From assembly GCF_902196135.1 (NCBI RefSeq), contig NZ_CABIKE010000001.1:232342-296341 (forward strand): 64,000 bases of DNA. Direction: 5' to 3'. Below, in pieces: positions 46,541-56,883 of the stretch; within the stretch, counting starts at the first letter, position 1; every line of letters starts with the position of its first letter. The notes under the pieces are model-generated. The model saw only the letters and a list, made by a program, of their open reading frames with translations. It had not been told where the DNA came from and did not search any database. The translations under genes were made by a program, and so were the position numbers. Source of the stretch: Helicobacter suis. GTDB lineage: Bacteria > Campylobacterota > Campylobacteria > Campylobacterales > Helicobacteraceae.

Positions 46541-47712
46541 CAGAAGGTTATAAACCCCACTTACAAAGCGCGTTGTTGCGCCGTTTGTTTGTGGCGGCTT
46601 CTATTAGGCGTTGGAACGATCAAGCCTGCCCGATTGAATTTAGCGAACTAGACAAACAAGCGCATAAGGCGATGGTGGTGGTTTTATTAGCCAATCACCA
46701 TACAGGCATTGATTGGGATAAATTACTGCGCTATTTTTGTTTTGAGTTTTTAAGCCGCGTGGTGTTAACTGATATTAAACCACCCATTTATCACGAACTA
46801 CTCAAAAAGCACCGGGAGGCTTTTGCTGATTATGTCTGGGGCGTGCTAAAAAATGAGGTAGAAGGGTATGCTTTTTTTAAACACTTGCATGGCTATTTTT
46901 GTAAGCCTCCCACAGATATAGAACACCAACTGTTAAAAGCCGCCCATGACTATGTTTCTGCTTGGGAATTTGATTTTATTGCAAATTTTTATCCCCATGG
47001 TTACGGGGTTAAAGATATTAAAAAAAATCTAAATGAGGCACTATCTGAGCATGCGCATTTGTTAAATGTACCCCATTTAGACTTACTAGCTTCTATGTTT
47101 GGGCAGTTGCGCTTCCAAAAGCGTTGGAGTCAAACCCCAAGAGTTCCACAAACCAGTGTTTTAGGCCATGCGTTATTTGTGGCTTTATGTGCTTTTTTGC
47201 TTAGTTTTGATTTAAAAGCTTGTGTGCAAATGCGCGTTAATCACTTTTTAGGCGGGCTTTTCCATGATTTACCCGAAGTCTTAACGCGTGATATTATCTC
47301 TCCAATTAAACATGGCGTACTAGGTTTAGATGTGTATTTAAAATCCCTAGAAGCGCGCGCTATGGAGGAAAATATTTTGCAGTATGTCAGTTCTGATTTT
47401 AAACAAGATTTGCTTTACTTCACTCAAGATGAATTTAAAGATCGCTATATCCACCCAGAAACTCAGAAAATTATTTTTGTTGATTCTATTTCATTGTGGC
47501 AAGAATATAACCAAAATCAATATAAAAGCATGTGTGGGAGTCTTTTAAAATTTTGCGATCGTTTGAGTGCCTTTTTAGAGGCTAAGATTTCTATTTCACA
47601 TGGGATTAAAAGCGATGTATTAGTCAGTGGAGCGGCTAAAATTAAAGAAAAGTGCATGCATACCTCTATTCAAGGTATTTATTTAGGCGCGCTTTTGGAG
47701 GACTTTACCTGA
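46537..47712 (+). CDS. Tandem HD-domain phosphohydrolase, YfbR-like
   Basis: A 391-residue cytoplasmic protein. The second half is an intact YfbR-type HD domain: H211 (VLGHALF), H243-D244 (LFHDLPEVLTRDIISPIKHG) and D341 (FCDRLSAFLEA). The first half repeats the same pattern in worn form: AHKAMVVVLLA keeps a histidine (H43), but the HD dyad is gone in FEFLSRVVLTDIKPPI. YfbR-type enzymes dephosphorylate deoxynucleoside monophosphates. The placement in a TerD operon suggests a nucleotide-processing role in a stress response, which is an inference. It overlaps its neighbours on both sides. Confidence 0.82.
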   Translation: MTEGYKPHLQSALLRRLFVAASIRRWNDQACPIEFSELDKQAHKAMVVVLLANHHTGIDWDKLLRYFCFEFLSRVVLTDIKPPIYHELLKKHREAFADYVWGVLKNEVEGYAFFKHLHGYFCKPPTDIEHQLLKAAHDYVSAWEFDFIANFYPHGYGVKDIKKNLNEALSEHAHLLNVPHLDLLASMFGQLRFQKRWSQTPRVPQTSVLGHALFVALCAFLLSFDLKACVQMRVNHFLGGLFHDLPEVLTRDIISPIKHGVLGLDVYLKSLEARAMEENILQYVSSDFKQDLLYFTQDEFKDRYIHPETQKIIFVDSISLWQEYNQNQYKSMCGSLLKFCDRLSAFLEAKISISHGIKSDVLVSGAAKIKEKCMHTSIQGIYLGALLEDFT

Positions 47713-48665
47713 AATTTTGGCTCATCTGCTTTATTGGTTTATTACAAGCTGCAGCCATGATTACTTTAGATACGCAAGCTAATGCCAAGCTAGCCACTTC
47801 AAATGCTAATGAAAGCACCATGATTGCCAAATTACAAGAGCATTTGCGCTTATTCCAGCAACTATTAGATCGGGCTAAAAGCCAAGCCAATACCTTAGAA
47901 CAAATTAAAAACACTCTAGCACAGACCCAAGAATTCATGCAAGCCTCCATCGCTCCATTAGAACCCATGCAAACCTATTTAGCACAAGAACTTAAAACAG
48001 CTCAGATTCAAGAAAAAGACTTACAAAGGCGTATGCAAGATTATTTAAAATTCCAGACTATCCAATTAGCCCGCTTAGAAAAAGCCTGTCCTTGGCTAGA
48101 TTTTAACACCGCTACACTCACCCAAGATCACCCACAAGCCAAACAAATTTTAGAAACTCTTCAACACCACAACCCCCCTTTAGCGCCTAAACCCTTAAGC
48201 ATGTTACTTTGTGAGCGCGTGCAAGCTAGTGAGGCTAAAGAGAAGTATCAAGAAAATCTTAAAGATATGCAAGAGGCATTATTTAAAGGGGATTTTAAGC
48301 ACTATAAACAAATCCAAGCCAAAATTTTTTATCCAGACTCTAAACAAATGCCTTTGATTCCTCTTGATAAACGCCTAGAACAATTACAAGAAAACTTTTC
48401 TAATACCCATTTAGAAGAACAGATCAAAGCCCTTAATTCTCATTTAGCCTCAGATTTAAAACAAGCAACAAATCCCAATGCTAGAGCTTTAGCCTATGCA
48501 AATTATAACCAACAAGCACAGGGGTTACAATTACGCTTACTTTTAGAATTAACCCGCCATTTAGCCTTTCTTAATGAAACTATGGCCATGCAAGCTAGTC
48601 TTTTAAATAAACACCTCCCCCTAAAATCTAGTACGCCGCTTAATGCTTATGGCTTTCCTAATTAA
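47709..48665 (+). CDS. Secreted coiled-coil protein, probable CTG start
   Basis: A 318-residue protein rich in Gln, Leu and Ala, largely helical (LQEHLRLFQQLLDRAKSQ and similar). The frame opens at 47652, but a signal peptide (KFWLICFIGLLQAAA) starts right after a CTG at 47709 that overlaps the upstream TGA as CTGA, with GGAGG eight bases before. No ATG fits; the next, at 47757, would lose the signal. I therefore call a rare CTG start. No family recognised. It closes the terD operon and would act in the periplasm or outside, unlike its cytoplasmic partners. It ends 4 bp into the HP0842-like gene. Confidence 0.65.
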   Translation: MKFWLICFIGLLQAAAMITLDTQANAKLATSNANESTMIAKLQEHLRLFQQLLDRAKSQANTLEQIKNTLAQTQEFMQASIAPLEPMQTYLAQELKTAQIQEKDLQRRMQDYLKFQTIQLARLEKACPWLDFNTATLTQDHPQAKQILETLQHHNPPLAPKPLSMLLCERVQASEAKEKYQENLKDMQEALFKGDFKHYKQIQAKIFYPDSKQMPLIPLDKRLEQLQENFSNTHLEEQIKALNSHLASDLKQATNPNARALAYANYNQQAQGLQLRLLLELTRHLAFLNETMAMQASLLNKHLPLKSSTPLNAYGFPN

Positions 48666-49407
48666 CCCCTAGTATCTAATAAACTTTGCTCAAAATTAAA
48701 AAGCGGTTGGGGAGGCTTTGTTACAAAAATCTGGATTTGCTCAAAACCCTTTAGCTGATCTTGGTTATTCTTAAGATGTTGTGCCACACTTTCATAAGAA
48801 ACTCCCAAAGACAAACCCACCCCCCCCTCTTGTTTATAAACCACTCCCTCTAAAGGCCCTAAATGGGGGTATAGAGCGTAAAACTCTAACCGTTCTTGTT
48901 CTTTTTTAGCCTTGAATTGTACAAAAGCCTCTTGGTGGCCATCTTGAATAATAAAGCTAGCCACTTGGTGGTGTAAAGAGAGCAAAAGATTACCCAACAT
49001 TAAAAAATCTTGGCGGGTGTGGGCGTGGGCAAAATGATGGATTAAGGTTTCTTTATAATCTTGAAAATGCTCTTGGCTTAACAGTTTAGGCAAATCTTTT
49101 AATTCAAATTTAAGCGGCGCGTCTTTGAGTTGTTCGCTAATGGGGGGCTGGGCTATAAGATTAGAAAGCATAGTCGCCCCCACTGAACTTTTATGCATCA
49201 AAGCCCAATAAGTTTTTCCTAACGCTAATTCTCTTTGGCTTTTAGTTTCTAAAATTTGATTACCAAGTTGTAATAAATATTTCTGATCCCCCTTTTTCTC
49301 TAAGACTTTTAATAAAAGCGGTAAAGTGGCGTTAAAATTATGGGTATTTTGCGTGTCTTTTAAAAACTCTTGGAGCAGTGAAAGATTTTGTAAGGCGCTA
49401 ATCGGGT

Positions 49408-49414
<7 letters not shown>
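48662..49414 (-). CDS. Conserved hypothetical protein, HP0842-like
   Basis: A 250-residue helical protein of unknown function in the position of H. pylori HP0842, after coaBC. No signal peptide. Visible are NLSLLQEFLKDTQ, KYLLQLGNQILE and a C-terminal GVVYKQEGGVGLSLGVSY stretch. A run of eight G on the coding strand (48820-48827) encodes EGGV and may slip. It overlaps the end of coaBC by 7 bp. Confidence 0.7.
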
Positions 49415-51679
<2,265 letters not shown>

Positions 51680-51718
51680 TTAAATTATATTTGAAAAAAC
51701 GACAAACCGGTGAAATCC

Positions 51719-52579
51719 ATGCAAAAGTTTTTATCTCTCTTAAACGATCCAACTACTTTAAGCCTAAGCATTGGCAAATTTGACGGCGTGCATGTCGCAC
51801 ACCAGCATTTATTACAAGCACTTGGCCCTCAAAGCGCGGTGTTAGTGGTGGATAAAACAAATCTCAAAGAAGCCCTTACCCCTCTTAACTACCGCCAGCA
51901 TTTATTAAAAAAATGGGTAGATCAAGTGTATTTTTTAGCCCTAGAAGAGGCTTTTTTATTAGAACCTTTAGAGTTTGTCAATCTGATTAAATCTAAATTT
52001 TCACGCCTACAAAAAATCGTGGTGGGTTATGATTTTAGATTTGGGCATAAGCGCATGGGTGATATAGACACATTAAAAACTTTACTCAACCCTAAAATTG
52101 CCCTAGAGGTGATCCCTGAGATCAAAATTAAGGGTATTTCTTTACACGCTTACCACATCAAAGAATGCATTAAAAAAGGGGATATGTCTCTAGCTTGCCA
52201 ATTTTTAGGGCATCCTTTTATGCTAGAGGGGCCTATTATCTCTGGGCAGGGTCTTGGCCACCAAAAACTCTACCCAACCCTTAATATGCCAATCAATCCT
52301 GAAATGTTATTGCCTAGTTTTGGGGTGTATGCAACCCATGTTGAATTTCTTGAAAGTTATTTGCCTAGCGTGAGCTTTTTAGGGAATCGATTGAGTACTG
52401 ATGGAAAAATAGCGCTTGAAACCCATGTTTTAAACATCTCCCTTTCTACCCCGCCCCCCTCCATGCGTGTTTTTTTTGTGCAAAAAATCCGCGATAATGC
52501 CCTATTTGATAATTTAAATAGCCTTAAGCACCAGATTAGTTTAGACTTACAAGAGGCAAAACACATCTTAAAGGCATAG
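51719..52579 (+). CDS. ribF: Bifunctional riboflavin kinase / FAD synthetase RibF
   Basis: Converts riboflavin to FMN and FAD. The N-terminal nucleotidyltransferase half has LSIGKFDGVHVAHQHLL and VGYDFRFGHKR; the C-terminal kinase half has GQGLGHQKLYPTLNMP and FGVYATHVEF. Length about 287, near the short Helicobacter form. ATG 51719 has GGTGA upstream; GTG 51710 is an alternative. It leads the ribF-tkt-addB-ftsK run known from H. pylori HP1087-1090. Confidence 0.92.
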   Translation: MQKFLSLLNDPTTLSLSIGKFDGVHVAHQHLLQALGPQSAVLVVDKTNLKEALTPLNYRQHLLKKWVDQVYFLALEEAFLLEPLEFVNLIKSKFSRLQKIVVGYDFRFGHKRMGDIDTLKTLLNPKIALEVIPEIKIKGISLHAYHIKECIKKGDMSLACQFLGHPFMLEGPIISGQGLGHQKLYPTLNMPINPEMLLPSFGVYATHVEFLESYLPSVSFLGNRLSTDGKIALETHVLNISLSTPPPSMRVFFVQKIRDNALFDNLNSLKHQISLDLQEAKHILKA

Positions 52580-52627
52580 ACAAGAGCAATTTGTTAAAAT
52601 AACCCCATTCTCCACTAAAGGTTTGCC

Positions 52628-54577
52628 ATGCACTTTTCTAAACTCCCTCTTAGTCAAGAGGATTTACCCACTTTACAAAAAATGGCCACTACACTGCGCT
52701 TTTTATGTGCAGACATGGTAGAAAAGGCAAATAGCGGGCATCCGGGTGTAGCATTGGGTTTAGCCGATGTGGCGGTGGTACTAGGCTTACATCTTAATTT
52801 AAACCCTAAAAATGCACAATGGCTTAATCGTGATCGCTTAATCTTTAGTGGCGGGCATGCGAGTTCTTTAGCCTATGCGCTTTTGCACCTTTGGGGCTTT
52901 GAAATTAGTTTAGAAGATTTAAAAGCCTTTAGACAACTTGATTCTAAAACTCCGGGGCATTTAGAGTTTGGACACACTCAAGGAATTGAAATCACAACAG
53001 GCCCACTAGGGCAGGGTTTTGCTAATGCGGTGGGTTTTGCTCTTGCTAGTGCTCTTGCTAAGGATTTTTTAGGGGAAGTTATTTCTCATAAAGTTTATTG
53101 TCTATGTGGTGATGGGGATTTACAAGAGGGCATTAGCTATGAAAGCGCCTCTTTTGCCGGGCATTTAGGGCTTAATAATTTGATTGTAATTTATGATAGC
53201 AATTCTATCACCATTGAAGGAGAGGCCAATCTAGCCTTTAGTGAGGATATTGCTATGCGCTTTAAATCACAAGGCTGGGAGGTACTTAGCTGTAATGGGC
53301 ATGATTTTTTAGAGATTGATAGAACAATTTTACTTGCTAAAACCTGCACTAAACCCGTGCTTATCATTGCTAAAACCACAATTGGTAAGGGAGCTTTAGG
53401 GGTGGAGGGGAGTGCTAAGGTTCATGGCGCGCCTCTAGGTTTAAAAACACTTGAGAGTTCTAAAAAAGCCTGTGGGTGGCCTCTTGAGTCTTTTTATATC
53501 CCTAAAGAAATAGCTTTGCACTTTAACATGCAAAAAGGCGAGGCTATGCAAAATCTTTGGGAGCAACAAATCACACCGGCTATTCAAGATAAAATCACCC
53601 ATTTACAAGCCAAAGATTTTAGCCAAGTGATCTACCCTAGTTTTAAAACAGGAGAAAGCCTTGCTACGCGTACAAGTAATGGGCAAATTTTAAACGCCAT
53701 TAGCCAAGCTTATCAAGGATTTTTAGGAGGGAGTGCGGATTTAGCCCCCTCTACTAACACCACACTCCATAAAGAAAAAGATTACACACCCTCCCATGTT
53801 GGGCGTAATTTGCATTTTGGCATTAGAGAGCATGCTATGGCAGCTATAAGCAATGGAATAGCTAACTATGGCTTATTTGTACCCTTTTGTGCGACCTTTT
53901 TTGTCTTTAGCGATTACTTGCTCCCTAGTTTGCGCTTAAGCGCTTTAATGCAAACACCTATTTTTTATATTTTTACCCATGATAGTATCGGAGTAGGCGA
54001 AGATGGCCCTACCCACCAGCCCATTGAACACTTAAGCCATTTAAGGGCTTTGCCTAATTTTTATGTGTTTAGACCTATGGATGCCCATGAAAATGTGGCA
54101 TGTTGGCAAGTGGCTTTGAGGCTTAAATCTAGCTGTGCCTTTGTACTCTCACGCCAAAGTTTAGAGATCATGCCCCCTGTATCCTCTGATAGTGTACAAA
54201 GAGGGGGGTATGTTTTATATAAAAGCCCAAATAAGGCTCAAATCACTCTAGTAAGTAGCGGGAGTGAGGTACAAATTAGTTTAAAAGCCGCCTATTTATT
54301 AGAAGAACAAGATATTGCTGTGCAGGTGGTAAGTGTCCCCTGTTTTGATTTGCTTTTAAAACAAGATCAAAAATATCTAGACTCGCTTTTTGTCGGGCGC
54401 GTACTTGCTATTGAGGCGAGTAGAGGTTTAGAGTGGTTTAGATTTGCAGATGCTTTACTTAATATGGAGAGTTTTGGGAAATCTGCCCCCGGCTCACTTC
54501 TCTTTGAACATTTTGGTTTTACACCGCAAAATATCGCTCAAAAGGCTAAAGATTTATTACAGGAAGTTACATGTTAG
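52628..54577 (+). CDS. tkt: Transketolase
   Basis: Thiamine-diphosphate enzyme of the pentose phosphate pathway. The 649 residues show the N-terminal ANSGHPGVALGLAD, TPGHLEFGHTQGIEITTGPLGQGFANAVG, the TPP motif CGDGDLQEG...DSN, the pyrimidine-domain GIREHAMAAISNG, and DSIGVGEDGPTHQPIEHL. Length is normal. The end overlaps addB by 7 bp. Confidence 0.97.
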   Translation: MHFSKLPLSQEDLPTLQKMATTLRFLCADMVEKANSGHPGVALGLADVAVVLGLHLNLNPKNAQWLNRDRLIFSGGHASSLAYALLHLWGFEISLEDLKAFRQLDSKTPGHLEFGHTQGIEITTGPLGQGFANAVGFALASALAKDFLGEVISHKVYCLCGDGDLQEGISYESASFAGHLGLNNLIVIYDSNSITIEGEANLAFSEDIAMRFKSQGWEVLSCNGHDFLEIDRTILLAKTCTKPVLIIAKTTIGKGALGVEGSAKVHGAPLGLKTLESSKKACGWPLESFYIPKEIALHFNMQKGEAMQNLWEQQITPAIQDKITHLQAKDFSQVIYPSFKTGESLATRTSNGQILNAISQAYQGFLGGSADLAPSTNTTLHKEKDYTPSHVGRNLHFGIREHAMAAISNGIANYGLFVPFCATFFVFSDYLLPSLRLSALMQTPIFYIFTHDSIGVGEDGPTHQPIEHLSHLRALPNFYVFRPMDAHENVACWQVALRLKSSCAFVLSRQSLEIMPPVSSDSVQRGGYVLYKSPNKAQITLVSSGSEVQISLKAAYLLEEQDIAVQVVSVPCFDLLLKQDQKYLDSLFVGRVLAIEASRGLEWFRFADALLNMESFGKSAPGSLLFEHFGFTPQNIAQKAKDLLQEVTC

Positions 54578-56883
54578 AGGAAAAACCGGTTTTATATGTC
54601 TTTAGTAGTAGACGCGCTTGTAATGCTTTTTATGCCAAACAACAAGATGGGTTTTTGCCTGTAGTTTGGAGTGTAAAGGAGTTTTACAACCAGATTAGCT
54701 TTATAGAGGGGCTCTTAAAAGTCCCTAGAAGTGTACGCCAAGTGCTTTTAGCCCATGCCATTAAAGAAGTCGCCCAAAATCTACCTAAGTCTACAGAACA
54801 CCTTTTAGTGTTTGAAAAGAGTTTTTTAGGCTATTTAGATAGCAGTACATTTGTGGCGCATTTTTTTAACGAGTTGGCTATTTTTGATCTAGATATAGAG
54901 CAGATTGAAAGCCAAGATATTTATGGCGATTATGCTAACCATTTGGAGGTGTTAAAGCGTATTTTAGTACATTACAAAGAACAGCTAGAAAAGCATCGTT
55001 TTTACGATCCGATTTTGCGTATAGAACCCACCCTTATTTCTGCTGTGCTTGAAAAATTTACACGCATTGAATTTTACTTGGGGGGTTCTTTAAATAACCA
55101 AGAACAGCGCTTACTTTTCAAAGTGGCCTCTTTAGTACCTGTATTTTTGCATGTTAATTGCGATTCTTATAACAAAGATTTTTTAGGCTTTTTAAAATTA
55201 GACTTGGAAGTCAATCACTACTATAAGCTAAACTTATCAGCTCTTTTACAAAATAAACCAGCCATTATACAAAAACAAGAGCAAAACTTACAGGTAGATC
55301 ATATCCGGGTTTATAGCTTTAAAACCCGGTTAGAGCAAGTGGGTTTAGCCCTTTTAAGAGTGCAGGAATGGTTAGAAGATGGATTAGACCCTAGTACTTT
55401 AGCTATCATCACCCCGGATTCTTCTATCACTGCCCACCTAAAGCTTTTAGATATAAAAAATAACCTCAACCTTGCCCGCGGCCAAGATGTTAAATGGGTT
55501 TATTTTGCCTATTTTCAAGCCCTTAAAAACCTACAAACCAACCCACCCCCTTTAAATGCCTCCCCCTTAGAAGAGCTTGATAGAGTATGTAAGCAAGCAA
55601 TGGAGCAAATCTATACCACCCCCCCCAAACATCTCCAAGATTTTCATGAAGATTTTTATAACAATCTCATGAGCATTAAATCTTTATTAAAAGACTATCC
55701 TTTAGCCGATCTCTTAGAACTCTATTTACGAGAATTAAAAGAACAACGCATTGATGATGTCTCTGGAGGTAAGGTTAGGGTTTTAGATGTGCTAGAATGC
55801 CGCGGGTTATCTTTTGAGCGGGTGGTGTTGTTAGATTTTACTGATCATTTAGTACCCTGTATTGCCGATCATGATTTGTTTTTAAACAGTACAACCCGTG
55901 CACGCCTTAATATCCCCACCCTCAAAGATCATGAAAACCTACAAAAACATTACTATTATCAAATTTTGCAAAACACCAAACAAGTAGATATTGCCTATTA
56001 TGTTGATGATAAGATAACTCATTCAAAAATGCTTTTAGAATTAGATTTAAACACACAAATAAGCCCGGCAAACTTTGCCCTCTTTCCTCCTGAAAATAAA
56101 CACGATTATCTAGATGAAGAGTACACCGGTAAGGTATTAGAGGGCTTTAGTTTTAGCGCTACTAAGTTTAATGATTATGTAACCTGCCCCCGCCGTTTTT
56201 ATCTTAAATATATCAAAAATTTAACCCCCCCCTCTAAAGATCAATTTAACATGGGCTCTTTTTTACACGAACTTTTAAAAAAACATTACACAGATAACCC
56301 CAACACCCCTATTAAAGCTTCTGATCTATTACAACTAGCCCAAAATGAACAACTAAGCGCTTTGGATCGCTTAGAGTTTGAAGTGGCGGTGGATAAAATG
56401 GGTGCGTTTTTTGAAAAGGAAAAAGAAATTTTACAAACTAGAGAGGTGTTAGCCTGTGAAAAGAAATTTGAAACCTCCATTGCCGGATTTACATTTAATG
56501 GGAAAATTGATCGTATTGATCGCCTAGAAGATGGCAGTTATGCGATTTTGGATTATAAATATAAGAGTAATCTTAAGATAGACACTTTAGAAAACATGGA
56601 GGAAAGCCAAGATTACCAGTTAAGTATCTACCATTTAGCTTTGGCCTCTTCTTTGCAAGATGCCCGTATTAGAGTTATTAGAGTGTATTTTTACGATCTG
56701 AAACAAGGTGAATTGTTGGAGGAAGATTTGCAAGTTGTGGGTTTTAAACAAGAGCAACTGCAAAACCAACTAAAAAAATTCACTTCTATCATGCCCTTTG
56801 AAAAAAGACCCAATAAAGATAGTTGTGAGCGCTGTCCTTACATGGATATGTGTGGTGTGGTTTATGAAGGGGAAAAATATTAG
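54571..56883 (+). CDS. addB: AddB-like helicase-nuclease subunit (HP1089)
   Basis: Part of the AddAB recombination-repair complex that resects double-strand breaks. The 770-residue protein has a UvrD-like but worn motor region with VLECRGLSFERVVLLD, and a C-terminal RecB-type nuclease with FSATKFNDYVTCPRRFYLKY, GSFLHELLK, GKIDRIDR and LDYKYK. The cysteines of TCPRRF and CERCPYMDMC form the iron-sulfur staple typical of AddB. Two C8 tracts (55619-55626 and 56225-56232) lie in the frame. It overlaps tkt and ftsK, so the genes are probably co-translated. Confidence 0.92.
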   Translation: MLEEKPVLYVFSSRRACNAFYAKQQDGFLPVVWSVKEFYNQISFIEGLLKVPRSVRQVLLAHAIKEVAQNLPKSTEHLLVFEKSFLGYLDSSTFVAHFFNELAIFDLDIEQIESQDIYGDYANHLEVLKRILVHYKEQLEKHRFYDPILRIEPTLISAVLEKFTRIEFYLGGSLNNQEQRLLFKVASLVPVFLHVNCDSYNKDFLGFLKLDLEVNHYYKLNLSALLQNKPAIIQKQEQNLQVDHIRVYSFKTRLEQVGLALLRVQEWLEDGLDPSTLAIITPDSSITAHLKLLDIKNNLNLARGQDVKWVYFAYFQALKNLQTNPPPLNASPLEELDRVCKQAMEQIYTTPPKHLQDFHEDFYNNLMSIKSLLKDYPLADLLELYLRELKEQRIDDVSGGKVRVLDVLECRGLSFERVVLLDFTDHLVPCIADHDLFLNSTTRARLNIPTLKDHENLQKHYYYQILQNTKQVDIAYYVDDKITHSKMLLELDLNTQISPANFALFPPENKHDYLDEEYTGKVLEGFSFSATKFNDYVTCPRRFYLKYIKNLTPPSKDQFNMGSFLHELLKKHYTDNPNTPIKASDLLQLAQNEQLSALDRLEFEVAVDKMGAFFEKEKEILQTREVLACEKKFETSIAGFTFNGKIDRIDRLEDGSYAILDYKYKSNLKIDTLENMEESQDYQLSIYHLALASSLQDARIRVIRVYFYDLKQGELLEEDLQVVGFKQEQLQNQLKKFTSIMPFEKRPNKDSCERCPYMDMCGVVYEGEKY

